From Erythrobacter tepidarius (GTDB taxonomy: Bacteria; Pseudomonadota; Alphaproteobacteria; Sphingomonadales; Sphingomonadaceae): a DNA stretch of 64,000 nt. The notes beneath the pieces are model-generated. The model did no database searches, was not told where the DNA came from, and saw only the letters and a list, made by a program, of their open reading frames with translations. The stretch is from contig NZ_MUYJ01000003.1 in assembly GCF_002155695.1 (NCBI RefSeq), positions 124,001-188,000 on the forward strand, given 5' to 3'. Below are positions 39,436-48,490 of the stretch, one piece after another. How positions within the stretch are numbered: position 1 is the first letter of the stretch; the number at the start of each line of letters is the position of its first letter. Position numbers and translations under genes: made by a program.

Positions 39436-40263
39436 ATGCCGAGCAAGCCTCCCCCTTCCCGACCCCGCCCCGAGCGCGCCGCGGCCCCCAGGCCTCGCCC
39501 GGAAGGTGAACGCATCGCCAAGCTGCTCGCCCGTGCCGGGGTCGCCAGCCGCCGCGAGGTCGAGCGGATGATCGCCGAGGGACGCGTCGCGCGCGATGGC
39601 AAGGTGCTCGAAACCCCGGCGACGATCCTGCCGAACCTCAAGGGCGTGACAGTCGACGGCAAATCGGTCCGCACGGCCGAACCGACGCGGCTCTTCGCAT
39701 TTCACAAGCCCGCCGGCCTCATTACCGCCGAGCGCGATCCCAAGGGGCGGGCGACGATCTACACCGCGCTGCGCAACGCATTGCCCAAAAGCGCAGGCCG
39801 GGTGATGCCGGTAGGCCGGCTCGACTTCAATACCGAGGGCCTGCTGCTGCTGACCAATGATGGCGAAGTAAAGCGCAAGCTCGAATTGCCCGCCTCGGGC
39901 ATTCCCCGCACTTATCGCGCGCGCGCGTTCGGCACTGTGTCGCAGCAGCAGCTCGAAGATCTGATCGAAGGGATCGAGATCGACGGCGTGCGCTACGGTT
40001 CGATCGACGCCAATCTCGAACGCGCCTCGGGCCGCAATCTGTGGATCGAGATGACCATCACCGAAGGCAAGAACCGCGAGGTGCGGCGCGTGCTCGAACA
40101 TCTCGGCTTGCAGGTGAACCGGTTGATTCGCGTCGGCTACGGCCCGTTCCATCTCGGCGATCTGCCGCGCGGCCAGGCGGTCGAGCTTACCGGCAGGCCG
40201 GTCGAGCGCTTCCTCGCTGAACTGGCCGGGAGCAGCGGGCAGCCCGGGGCGATGCGTCGGTGA
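39436..40263 (+). CDS. RsuA/RluB-family pseudouridine synthase
   Basis: The 275-residue protein has a Pro/Arg-rich N-terminus and an S4 RNA-binding domain (RIAKLLARAGVASRREVERMI). The catalytic domain contains the nucleophile Asp130 in GRLDFNTEGLLLLTND, and ITEGKNREVRRV completes the RsuA-type pattern. It modifies uridine in rRNA; RluB (23S, near 2605) is more likely than RsuA by its length and basic N-terminus, but the target is not certain. The start is ATG 39436 and it overlaps rsmD by four bases (GTGA), pairing two rRNA modifiers. Confidence 0.9.
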   Translation: MPSKPPPSRPRPERAAAPRPRPEGERIAKLLARAGVASRREVERMIAEGRVARDGKVLETPATILPNLKGVTVDGKSVRTAEPTRLFAFHKPAGLITAERDPKGRATIYTALRNALPKSAGRVMPVGRLDFNTEGLLLLTNDGEVKRKLELPASGIPRTYRARAFGTVSQQQLEDLIEGIEIDGVRYGSIDANLERASGRNLWIEMTITEGKNREVRRVLEHLGLQVNRLIRVGYGPFHLGDLPRGQAVELTGRPVERFLAELAGSSGQPGAMRR

Positions 40264-40802
40264 GGATCATCGCCGGTCAATGGCGCGGGCGCAAGCTGGT
40301 CGCGCCCAAGGGCGATGCCACCCGCCCAACCGCGGATCGCACCCGCGAGACGCTGTTCTCGATGCTGGTGAGCCGCCTCGGCGATTTCGATGGGTTGCAG
40401 GTGGCGGATCTGTTCGCCGGTTCGGGCGCGCTCGGCCTCGAGGCCCTGTCCCGCGGCGCCGCATCCTGCCTGTTCGTCGAGCAGGACCGCGCCGCGCTGG
40501 ACGCGATCAGGGCCAATATCGCGGCACTCGGCGCTCGCGAGCGGGCGCGGATCGAGGCCGGTTCGGTGATGGCCCTGCGCGCTGCCCCTGCCCCGCTCGA
40601 TCTGATCCTTGCCGATCCGCCCTATCATTCGGGCGCGGGCGAAGTCGCGCTCGACCGGCTCCTGCGGCTCGGCTGGATCGGCCCGCAGACCTGGATCGCG
40701 CTGGAAACGGCGGGCAAAGAGGATGTCGCGGTCAAGGGCCTTGCCCTGGAAAGCGAACGCCGGGTCGGCAAGGGCAAGCTCAGCCTGATGCGCCTTGCCT
40801 GA
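40260..40802 (+). CDS. rsmD: 16S rRNA (guanine-966-N2)-methyltransferase
   Basis: RsmD methylates G966 in the 30S head. The 180-residue protein starts MRIIAGQWRGRKL, with TRPTADRTRETLFSML next, the characteristic N-terminus. SAM motif I is DLFAGSGALGLEALSRGA and the catalytic motif IV is LADPPY. The start is GTG 40260 inside the end of the pseudouridine synthase gene. Length matches the family. Confidence 0.95.
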   Translation: MRIIAGQWRGRKLVAPKGDATRPTADRTRETLFSMLVSRLGDFDGLQVADLFAGSGALGLEALSRGAASCLFVEQDRAALDAIRANIAALGARERARIEAGSVMALRAAPAPLDLILADPPYHSGAGEVALDRLLRLGWIGPQTWIALETAGKEDVAVKGLALESERRVGKGKLSLMRLA

Positions 40803-40846
40803 CCTTGGCCGAACCCGGCACCACCGGTGTCCATAGCGGCGGTCGC

Positions 40847-41203
40847 TTATCCGCTCCGGGGTGGACGGGTGCGGGCCTCGATCTCGGCCCATACCGATTC
40901 GCGCTGTGCCTCGGCCATCTGGCTGAGCGCCACCTTGTCGCTATCGGGCAGCGCCCAGAACAGCTCCCGGCGCGCTTCGCTTAGCGACCAGAAATAGGAT
41001 TGCGTTTGGCTTGGCCAAGCCTTGAACGCCTGCTGCCTGTCGGCCGGCCAGGTCGCGATCACGGCCTCCTGTTCGGCCGTCATCGGCTCGGCGGAAGGCA
41101 CGCCTTCGGCGGGAGCCTCGGTCTGCGCGCAAAGCGCCGCCGGGAGCGCCGCGAAGATCAAGCCGGCGCCGGCAAGAGCGAAGATTGTCAAAGATTTGTG
41201 CAT
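40847..41203 (-). CDS. small secreted protein of unknown function
   Basis: The 118-residue protein has a signal peptide (cleavage after AALCA, near residue 25). The short mature domain is rich in Trp and acidic residues: AVIATWPADRQQAFKAWPSQTQ, split as ATWPADRQQAF and KAWPSQTQ, then FWSLSEARRELFWALPDSDK. The WP and FW repeats suggest a helical bundle or a peptide-binding surface, but I know no matching family. ATG 41203 is preceded by GGAG; an upstream ATG pair at 41215-41218 has no site. It converges on rsmD. Confidence 0.7.
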   Translation of the reverse strand: MHKSLTIFALAGAGLIFAALPAALCAQTEAPAEGVPSAEPMTAEQEAVIATWPADRQQAFKAWPSQTQSYFWSLSEARRELFWALPDSDKVALSQMAEAQRESVWAEIEARTRPPRSG

Positions 41204-41329
41204 GGGTTTCTCCATCATTGACCAGACAAAGCATGCACGAACGCAGGTTCATCCCACCGCGCGAACCCCTGTCGGCAGGACCGCCCGACTATGGACGCGC
41301 GGCCACGCGTGGCAATCCTTGCTCGCGGC

Positions 41330-41350
41330 GGGGCATCCCGGGGATGCCCC
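41330..41350. promoter_or_regulatory. perfect 10-bp inverted repeat upstream of the UvrD-like gene
   Basis: GGGGCATCCC and GGGATGCCCC face each other around one base. The dyad lies about 120 bp before the helicase start, between it and the divergent secreted-protein gene. It could be an operator for a dimeric regulator or an RNA hairpin. No T-run follows, so it is not a standard terminator. Confidence 0.45.
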
Positions 41351-41448
41351 GTCCGGTCGGCAAATGTGGCGCTTTTGCGGCAGACCGATCAGCAGCTGTG
41401 CGGTTTGCCGGGCACAGCGCCACAGCCTGCCTTGCCCGCGCGGCGATT

Positions 41449-41463
41449 GTTCCATACCTGTTC
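41449..41463 (+). promoter_or_regulatory. LexA (SOS) box before the UvrD-like gene
   Basis: The sequence reads GTTC-CATACCT-GTTC, an exact match to the direct-repeat SOS operator GTTC-N7-GTTC of Alphaproteobacteria. It ends 10 bases before the helicase ATG, where bound LexA would block transcription or early elongation. The same element form occurs before recA in this window. Confidence 0.78.
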
Positions 41464-41473
41464 GCATGAGACG

Positions 41474-43780
41474 ATGAACACCAACCTGCCCTCCACCGCC
41501 CCGGCACATGATGCGGTTCCCGCCTATGCCGCGCGGCTGAACGCAGCCCAGCGCGCGGCCGTGCTGGCGACCGAGGGCCCGGTCCTGATGCTGGCAGGCG
41601 CGGGCACCGGCAAGACCGCAGCACTCACCGCCCGGCTTGCGCACCTCGTGGCGACGGGCCGCGCCTATCCGTCACAGATCCTGTGCGTCACCTTCACCAA
41701 CAAGGCGGCCAAGGAAATGCGCGAGCGCGTCGCCCACCACCTCGGCCCGCAGGCCGAAGCAATGCCGTGGCTCGGCACCTTCCATGCGATCTGCGCCAAG
41801 ATGCTGCGCCGCCATGCCGAGCTGGCGGGCTTGCAGCACAATTTCACCATCATCGACACCGACGATCAGTTGCGCGTGCTCAAGGCCCTCATCACCGAGG
41901 CCGAGCTAGACGAGAAGCGCTGGCCCGCGCGCCAGCTCGCCGGCCTGATCGACCGCTGGAAGAACCGCGGTCTCAATCCTGCGGATCTCGATGCGGTGGA
42001 GAACGAAGCTTATGCCAACGGCCGGGGCGCGGCGCTCTACGCGCGCTATCAGGAACGGCTGAAGGCTCTCAACGCCTGCGATTTCGGCGATCTGATGCTG
42101 CACGTGCTCAACATCCTGCGCGGCCATCCGGATATCCTCGCCGATTACCAGCGCCGCTTGCGCTACATCATGGTGGACGAATACCAGGATACCAATGCGG
42201 TGCAGTATCTCTGGCTCCGCCTGTTGGCGCAGGGGCATCGCAATATCTGCGTGGTCGGCGATGATGACCAGTCGATCTATTCCTGGCGCGGGGCGGAGGT
42301 CGCCAACATCCTGCGCTTCGAGAAAGACTTTCCCGGCGCACAAGTGATCCGGCTGGAACAGAACTACCGTTCCACCCCGCACATCCTCGGCGCGGCCTCC
42401 GGGCTGATCCGCGCCAACAGCCAGCGCCACGACAAGACGTTGTGGACCGAGATCAGCGGCGGCGACAAGGTCAAGGTGATCGGCGTGTGGGACGCGCCCG
42501 AGGAAGCCCGCCGGGTGGGCGAGGCGATCGAGCGACTCGAAGCCGAGGGCGCTCCGCTCAATCAGATCGCCATCCTCGTGCGCGCGCAATACCAGACCCG
42601 CGAGTTCGAAGATCGCTTCATCCAGATCGGCATCAATTACCGCATCATCGGCGGTTTCCGCTTCTACGAGCGCGCCGAGATCCGCGATGCGCTCGCCTAT
42701 CTGCGCCTGATCGCCCAGCCGCAGGACGATCTCGCCTTCGAGCGCATCCACAATGTCCCCAAGCGCGGGCTTGGCCCGAAGGCGCTGGAGCAGATGCATT
42801 CCCACGCGCGCCGCACCGGCCTGCCGCTGGCGGCGGCCGCGCTGCAACTGGCCGACAGCGACGAGCTGCCCAAGCGTACGGCATCGACGATCGGCGGACT
42901 GATGCGCCAGTTCCTCCATTGGCGCGAGCAGGCCGAGGTTCTGTCTCCCGCCGATCTGCTCCGGCTGGTGCTGGAAGAATCTGGCTACAACGCCATGCTC
43001 GCGGCTGACCGTTCGCCTGAAAGCGCCGGGCGCGCGGAAAACCTCTCCGAACTTGCCCGGGCGATGGAGGAATACCCGACCCTGGGCGATTTCCTCGAAC
43101 ATGTCAGCCTCGTCATGGACAACGAAAGCGCCGAGGAAGGCGAGACGGTGACGATCATGACGATCCATGCCGCCAAGGGGCTGGAATTCGACAATGTCTT
43201 CTGTGTCGGCTGGGAGGAAGGCGTGTTCCCCTCGCAGCGCGCGATCGACGAAGGGGGCCTCGCCAGCCTCGAGGAGGAACGCCGCCTCGCCTATGTCGCG
43301 ATCACCCGCGCGCGCCGGCACTGCACCATCTTCCACGCGGCCAACCGCCGGATCTATGGCCAGTGGGTCAGCTCGATTCCCAGCCGCTTCATCGACGAGC
43401 TTCCGGCCGAGCATATCGACAGCCAATCCACGCTCACCGGCGGGGCATCGCTATGGCGGGCCAACTGGCGCGAGCAGCAAGACCCATTTGCCCATGTCGC
43501 CCGCGACTACCCCGCCAAGGCGCAAACGCGCGGCCCTGGCTGGCAGCGCGCGCTGTCCTCGGGCTATGAGACGAAACCCGTGCGCGTGCGCGAGAACACC
43601 CGCTCCGCCGCCAGCTTTTCCGCCCCGGCGCGCAGCGACATCGCTATCGGCGCGATGGTGACGCACGACAAGTTCGGCACCGGCTGCGTGATCGATCAGG
43701 AAGGCAACAAGCTCACCATCCTGTTCGAGGACGTGGGCGAAAAGCGCGTGCTCGACAGTTTCGTGAAAGTGGTGAGCTGA
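41474..43780 (+). CDS. uvrD: UvrD/PcrA-type ATP-dependent DNA helicase
   Basis: The 768-residue superfamily 1A helicase has all classical motifs: Q-motif LNAAQRAAV, Walker A GAGTGKT (42-48), Ia TFTNKAAKEM, II VDEYQDTN, III GDDDQSIYSWRGA, IV EQNYRST, V MTIHAAKGLEFD and VI AYVAITRARR. A C-terminal basic stretch and a tudor-like end (MVTHDKFGTGCVI) follow, as in PcrA/UvrD. It acts in excision and mismatch repair and clears RecA filaments. ATG 41474 lies 10 bases after a LexA box, fitting SOS control. Upstream in-frame ATGs lie before the box and lack a ribosome site. Confidence 0.94.
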   Translation: MNTNLPSTAPAHDAVPAYAARLNAAQRAAVLATEGPVLMLAGAGTGKTAALTARLAHLVATGRAYPSQILCVTFTNKAAKEMRERVAHHLGPQAEAMPWLGTFHAICAKMLRRHAELAGLQHNFTIIDTDDQLRVLKALITEAELDEKRWPARQLAGLIDRWKNRGLNPADLDAVENEAYANGRGAALYARYQERLKALNACDFGDLMLHVLNILRGHPDILADYQRRLRYIMVDEYQDTNAVQYLWLRLLAQGHRNICVVGDDDQSIYSWRGAEVANILRFEKDFPGAQVIRLEQNYRSTPHILGAASGLIRANSQRHDKTLWTEISGGDKVKVIGVWDAPEEARRVGEAIERLEAEGAPLNQIAILVRAQYQTREFEDRFIQIGINYRIIGGFRFYERAEIRDALAYLRLIAQPQDDLAFERIHNVPKRGLGPKALEQMHSHARRTGLPLAAAALQLADSDELPKRTASTIGGLMRQFLHWREQAEVLSPADLLRLVLEESGYNAMLAADRSPESAGRAENLSELARAMEEYPTLGDFLEHVSLVMDNESAEEGETVTIMTIHAAKGLEFDNVFCVGWEEGVFPSQRAIDEGGLASLEEERRLAYVAITRARRHCTIFHAANRRIYGQWVSSIPSRFIDELPAEHIDSQSTLTGGASLWRANWREQQDPFAHVARDYPAKAQTRGPGWQRALSSGYETKPVRVRENTRSAASFSAPARSDIAIGAMVTHDKFGTGCVIDQEGNKLTILFEDVGEKRVLDSFVKVVS

Positions 43781-43783
43781 GGC

Positions 43784-44605
43784 TTACTCGGCCGGTTCCG
43801 CTGCGGCCTGGGGCTTCGCTTTCCAGTAGCGTGCCTCGAAGGGGCGTAGCAATTCGCCGCCCAAATCGCGCGTGCCCTCGGCAATGCCGGTCTTGCAATT
43901 CAGGTAGGGCGCAGGATCGGTCCAGGTGCCGAACAGCCTGTCCCACAGCGTGATGGTGTTGCCGAAGTTGGCGCCCATCAGCGCCTCGTCGCGGATGTGG
44001 TGCAGGCGGTGCGCGGCCGGCGACATCATCACCTTGCCCACCGGCCCGAGCGTCCAGGGCACATCGGCATGGATCAGATAGCCCCACCAGGCGCGCAGCA
44101 GCGAGGCAGTAAGGATCGCCCAGATCGGCAGGCCCAGCAGCAACACCGGCACCAGATCGATCAACAGGCTCAGCAATTCGCCGAGCGGATGCTTGCGATG
44201 AAGGGTCAGCCAGTTCATCGCCTCGTCCGCGTGATGCGTGGCATGGATCCGCCACAGCGCGGGACTGTGCTCCAGCCGGTGGCGCCAGTAGGCGGCCAGA
44301 TCGATCAGGACGATGGCGAGGATGATGGTGAGGACGGCCGGCAGCGCGGACCAGAACGCGATCAGCACCTGATCGCGCGGGATCAGGCGGCGATAGGCGG
44401 TCAGCGGCACGGCGATCAGCGGCATCATCACCACGCCGTTGAACAGCATGAGGCCGAGATTGGTGCCGACTTCGCGCCGTGCGGCCATGAAGCCGGCAAC
44501 AAGCCGGTCGCGCTTGACCACCGCGGCGAGCGCAATGAAGATCAGCGCTGCCGGAACGAGCTCAACCACGGTGGTGCGCAGGGCTTCGAGAACAGCGGCG
44601 ATCAT
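43784..44605 (-). CDS. sterol desaturase-family membrane hydroxylase
   Basis: The 273-residue protein has four to five membrane segments. It carries the eight-histidine di-iron pattern of the fatty acid hydroxylase/sterol desaturase superfamily: HRLEH, HATHH and HRLHH, with a further His in LHRKHPLGE. Bacterial members hydroxylate lipids, carotenoids or other hydrophobic substrates in the inner membrane; sterol itself is not implied. Its stop is three bases from the helicase stop (convergent). Substrate is unknown. Confidence 0.88.
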   Translation of the reverse strand: MIAAVLEALRTTVVELVPAALIFIALAAVVKRDRLVAGFMAARREVGTNLGLMLFNGVVMMPLIAVPLTAYRRLIPRDQVLIAFWSALPAVLTIILAIVLIDLAAYWRHRLEHSPALWRIHATHHADEAMNWLTLHRKHPLGELLSLLIDLVPVLLLGLPIWAILTASLLRAWWGYLIHADVPWTLGPVGKVMMSPAAHRLHHIRDEALMGANFGNTITLWDRLFGTWTDPAPYLNCKTGIAEGTRDLGGELLRPFEARYWKAKPQAAAEPAE

Positions 44606-44647
44606 GCGCGCGGCATAGCGCCCAGGTCGCGAAGAAAGCGTTAAGCC

Positions 44648-46072
44648 TCAGCGGAAGCCAACGTCGAGGAAGGACGGGCGCGGGCCGTTCCATTCGCCGG
44701 CGGGCACCGGCTCGTCGTCCTCGGGATAACGGCGGGGCGACTTGCGATCGTCGCTCGCGGTCACACGGTCGGTCCGCGGGGTGGATTTGTCGCCGCGCGG
44801 ACGCTCCTCGCGCGGCGCAGGCTCCTCGCTGTCCTTGCGCGCCCGGCGGGGCTTGCGCGCGGTCTCGCGCTCGGGCCGCTCCTCGCCTTGCTCGCGCGGG
44901 GCCTTTGCCTTGGCGGCTTGGGCACGGGCGATGACTTCGCCGAGATCGACGCGCACATCTTCCTTGCCGAACACCTTGATCACACTGCCGGTGAGCTTCT
45001 CGATATTGGCGATCGCCTCGGCGTCCTCTTCGGTGACGAAGGTGAAGGCGCGGCCCTTTGCCCCGGCGCGGCCCGTGCGGCCAATGCGGTGGACATAATC
45101 GTCCGGGTGCCACGGAGTGTCGAAGTTGAAAACGTGGCTTACGCCCTTGATATCGAGCCCGCGCGCAGCGACGTCGGAGGCCACGAGGATGTTGACCTCG
45201 CCCGCCTTGAACCGTTCGAGCTCCTTGAGACGCGAGGTCTGATCCATATCGCCGTGGATCTCGCCCGACTTGAAGCCGTGGCGCTTGAGGCTCTGGTTGA
45301 GCTCGCGCACCGTGGTCTTCCTGTTGGCGAAGATGATCGCGGTTTCAACCAGGTCGTTTTCGAGCAACCAGCGCAGTGTCTCGCGCTTGGAACGCGATGT
45401 CACCGGCACCTTAAAGGCGGTGATATCAGCATTGGTCGAAGCCGCACGGCTGACTTCGATGCGCTTGGGATTGTTCAGAAACTTCTTTGCCAGCTTTTCG
45501 ATCGGCGCCGGCATCGTTGCCGAAAAGAGCATGGTCTGGCGGGTTTCGGGGAGCTTGGAGCAGATGAACTCGATGTCGGGGATGAACCCCATGTCGAGCA
45601 TTCGGTCGGCCTCATCGATCACCAGCAGCTCGCAGCCGTTCAAAAGGATCTTGCCGCGTTCGAACAGGTCCATCAGCCGGCCCGGGGTGGCGATCAGCAC
45701 GTCAACGCCATCGGATAGGGCCTTCAATTGATCGCCCATCTGCACGCCGCCGATCAGCAGCGCCATCTTGAGATCGTGGTTCTTCCCGTATTTCTCGAAG
45801 TTCTCGGCAACCTGTACGGCCAGTTCGCGGGTCGGCTCGAGGATCAGCGAGCGCGGCATCAGCGCACGGCGACGCCCGGCAGCCATCACGTCGATCATCG
45901 GCAAGACGAAGCTGGCCGTTTTGCCGGTGCCGGTCTGGGCGATGCCTATCAGATCCTTCATCATCAGCACGGCCGGGATTGCCTGTGCCTGGATCGCGGT
46001 CGGCGTGGTGTAGCCTGCGTCCTCCACGGCTTTGAGCAATTCGGGCGAAAGGCCGAGATCGGCGAAGGTCAT
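44648..46072 (-). CDS. DEAD-box RNA helicase
   Basis: The 474-residue protein has the Q-motif region (TFADLGLSPELLKAV, TPTAIQAQAIP), AQTGTGKT at 45-52, PTRELA, TPGRLMD, DEAD at 153-156, SAT, and HRIGRTGRAG. It resembles RhlE-type helicases that act in ribosome assembly and RNA decay. The last 90 residues are a charged tail with many Arg/Glu/Lys pairs, as in RNA-binding tails of RhlE. I start at ATG 46072; the open frame upstream to 46183 has no similarity. Confidence 0.93.
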   Translation of the reverse strand: MTFADLGLSPELLKAVEDAGYTTPTAIQAQAIPAVLMMKDLIGIAQTGTGKTASFVLPMIDVMAAGRRRALMPRSLILEPTRELAVQVAENFEKYGKNHDLKMALLIGGVQMGDQLKALSDGVDVLIATPGRLMDLFERGKILLNGCELLVIDEADRMLDMGFIPDIEFICSKLPETRQTMLFSATMPAPIEKLAKKFLNNPKRIEVSRAASTNADITAFKVPVTSRSKRETLRWLLENDLVETAIIFANRKTTVRELNQSLKRHGFKSGEIHGDMDQTSRLKELERFKAGEVNILVASDVAARGLDIKGVSHVFNFDTPWHPDDYVHRIGRTGRAGAKGRAFTFVTEEDAEAIANIEKLTGSVIKVFGKEDVRVDLGEVIARAQAAKAKAPREQGEERPERETARKPRRARKDSEEPAPREERPRGDKSTPRTDRVTASDDRKSPRRYPEDDEPVPAGEWNGPRPSFLDVGFR

Positions 46073-46215
46073 GCGCTGTGTGGTGTCCGAGAATAGCGGG
46101 CAGGGTTGCTGCCGGGATTGCTGGCCGGCACACGTTGCAGACGCAGAGCAGGCCCCGCCGGCCTCTCTCTCAATCGGGGGCAAAAGTCAAGGAACCGCGG
46201 CGCTGGTGCGCTTGT

Positions 46216-46791
46216 TCAGTCACGCACCTCGACCAGCCGACGCATCGATTCCACCTCGCAGCGCACGCCGGTGCGCGACTGGAGCTTGTCGCGCTCGACA
46301 CACAGCCGGCCATCCTCGTTGCGCTCGACATAGAAGCCCGAATAAAAGTCGCGGGCGCGGCACGATTTTTCGAGGTTCACCGAAAGCATCCGGCGATCCC
46401 GCAAGAACAGCACCAGCCGGTTGCCGCTGCCAGTCTGCACGCCGGCGATCCCTTCGAGCGGCACGCATTTCTCCTTGCGCGCTTCCTCGAAGCGCGGCGG
46501 CATCGCGCGCTGGGGCAGTTCGGCCATCAGGCTTTGCCGCGTCAGGGGCGAGGTCGGGACGATCCGCACCACCACGCGCTGTTCGATCCGCACTTGCTGC
46601 AAACTGAGCTGGCCTTGCAAGGCGGCAAGCGGGTTGATCTGCGCCAGATCATCAAGCGCGGCCAGATCGCCTTGCCGGGCCGCGGCCGAAGCCATGCTCG
46701 GCACCCTGTCGTCTGGCGCAGGCACGCCAGCCCCCGCCGCCATCGGCAGCAGCGCCGCGAACGGCACGGTCAGGGCGAAGAGGTGGCGCAT
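46216..46791 (-). CDS. secreted protein of unknown function
   Basis: The 191-residue protein has a signal peptide (MRHLFALTVPFAALLPMAAGAG). The mature part is hydrophilic, and residues MAELPQRAMPPRFEEARKEKC and later CRARDF, LCVERD and RCEVE provide four cysteines, enough for two disulfides. I know no family with this pattern; a sphingomonad-restricted protein is likely. An upstream in-frame start at 46869 would bury the signal peptide. It is divergent from the FAD-linked oxidase gene and tail to head with the DEAD-box gene on the same strand. Confidence 0.7.
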   Translation of the reverse strand: MRHLFALTVPFAALLPMAAGAGVPAPDDRVPSMASAAARQGDLAALDDLAQINPLAALQGQLSLQQVRIEQRVVVRIVPTSPLTRQSLMAELPQRAMPPRFEEARKEKCVPLEGIAGVQTGSGNRLVLFLRDRRMLSVNLEKSCRARDFYSGFYVERNEDGRLCVERDKLQSRTGVRCEVESMRRLVEVRD

Positions 46792-46936
46792 GACGAAAGG
46801 GGCCTTCTCCTTGGCGAGGCGAGCGAACAAACAGCGCAGGGCGTGAATTATCATGCCTAAGGCCGGCAATTGAACCCCTGCTTAACTCGCGCAGGGATGG
46901 CGCAAAAGCACTGGCACATTCGATGCAGACTGTGGC

Positions 46937-48403
46937 ATGGCCGCAACAATGATGTCTCACCCCTCGCCCGCCGCATTTCTCGATCAAGCCGCCGCGCTGC
47001 TCGGACCGCGCGGACTGACAACCGATCCGGAACGCATGGCCGCCTGGCTGACCGACTGGCGCGGACGTTATACCGGACGCGCGCTGGCGCTGGCCTCGCC
47101 GGCCTCGACCGATGAGGTCGCCGCGCTGGTCAAGCTGTGCGCCGCACACCGGGTTCCGATCGTGCCACAGGGTGGCAACAGCGGCATGGCGGGCGGCGCG
47201 ACCCCGGACGATACCGGCACCGCGATCATCCTCTCATTGCGCCGGATGGACGCGATCCGCAGCCTCGATGCCACCGCCGGAATGGCGGTGTGCGAGGCAG
47301 GCGTGATCCTCCAGACCCTGCACGAGGCGGCGGAGGCTGCGGGCACACGCTTCCCGCTCACGCTCGGCGGCAAGGGCTCGGCCACCATCGGCGGGCTGGT
47401 GTCGACCAACGCCGGGGGCACACAGGTGCTGCGCCACGGCACGATGCGCGCGCAAGTGCTGGGGCTGGAGGCGGTGCTGGCCGACGGCTCGGTGTTCGAT
47501 GCGCTCACCCCGCTCAAGAAGGACAATCGCGGGTTCGATCTCAAGCAGTTGCTGATCGGCTCGGAAGGCACGCTCGGGATCGTCACCGCGGCGACGCTGC
47601 GGCTGCTGCCCGCGCCGGTCGGACGGGTGACGGCATGGGTCGGGCTCGGCGGGATCGTGGACGCCCGCAGCCTGCTGCGCCGGGTCGAACGTGACATGGG
47701 CGAGGCGCTCGAAGGCTTCGAGGTGGTGCCGGCGCACTGTCTCGACGCCGTGCTCGCTCACCTGCCGGCGGCCCGCGCGCCGCTGCAAGCGGCGCACGCA
47801 TGGAACGCACTGATCGAGTGCGTCTCGGCCAGCGCCGACAGCGCAGCCTTGCGCGACAGGCTCGAAACCAGCCTCGCCGCTGCGCTGGCGGAGGGGCTGA
47901 TCGAGGATGCCGTGATCGCCGCCAATGACAGGCAGGCCGAGGCTTTCTGGACCTTGCGCGATTCCATCTCCGCAGCCGAACGCGCGATCGGCCCGGCGAT
48001 GCAGCACGACATCTCGGTCCCGGTCGAGAAGATGCCCGAATTCATCCTTGCCGCCAGCCCGGCGATCGAATCCGCCTTCCCCGGCACGCAGGCAGTCGCC
48101 TTTGGGCACCTGGGCGATGGCAATGTGCATTTTCACGTTCTCGCTCCACCGGGCGCAGTGCGCGGCGAATGGGAGGAATCGCACGGCAAGGCGATCAGCG
48201 CGCAGGTTCATGATCTGGTCACGCAATGGGGCGGCTCGATCAGCGCGGAACACGGGATCGGACAGATGAAGGTGGCGGAGCTGGCCCGGCTGCACGATCC
48301 GGTGGCGCTGGGGCTGATGCACGCGGTGAAGCGCGCACTCGATCCGCTCGGCCTGCTCAACCCCGGCAAGCTGGTGACGGTGCCCCCTGCGGCTTGCACC
48401 TAG
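46937..48403 (+). CDS. FAD-linked oxidase (D-2-hydroxyacid/D-2-hydroxyglutarate dehydrogenase-like)
   Basis: The 488-residue protein has a PCMH/VAO-type FAD domain (PQGGNSGMAGGATPD, then LTLGGKGSATIGGLVSTNAGG) and a C-terminal FAD-linked oxidase domain. The latter carries the metal/substrate histidine motif FGHLGDGNVHFHV and SAEHGIGQMK. This order matches GlcD/D2HGDH-type dehydrogenases, which oxidise D-lactate, glycolate or D-2-hydroxyglutarate and pass electrons to quinone or ETF. No GlcE or GlcF partner gene is adjacent, which favours the single-subunit D2HGDH-like group. Confidence 0.9.
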   Translation: MAATMMSHPSPAAFLDQAAALLGPRGLTTDPERMAAWLTDWRGRYTGRALALASPASTDEVAALVKLCAAHRVPIVPQGGNSGMAGGATPDDTGTAIILSLRRMDAIRSLDATAGMAVCEAGVILQTLHEAAEAAGTRFPLTLGGKGSATIGGLVSTNAGGTQVLRHGTMRAQVLGLEAVLADGSVFDALTPLKKDNRGFDLKQLLIGSEGTLGIVTAATLRLLPAPVGRVTAWVGLGGIVDARSLLRRVERDMGEALEGFEVVPAHCLDAVLAHLPAARAPLQAAHAWNALIECVSASADSAALRDRLETSLAAALAEGLIEDAVIAANDRQAEAFWTLRDSISAAERAIGPAMQHDISVPVEKMPEFILAASPAIESAFPGTQAVAFGHLGDGNVHFHVLAPPGAVRGEWEESHGKAISAQVHDLVTQWGGSISAEHGIGQMKVAELARLHDPVALGLMHAVKRALDPLGLLNPGKLVTVPPAACT

Positions 48404-48490
48404 GGCCGCAAACGCCTACAGGCCGCCCGTCCGGCGGGCGAGCCCTGCCACAGGGATCGAACACAACCGCAAATTTTCGGAGACCAATTC

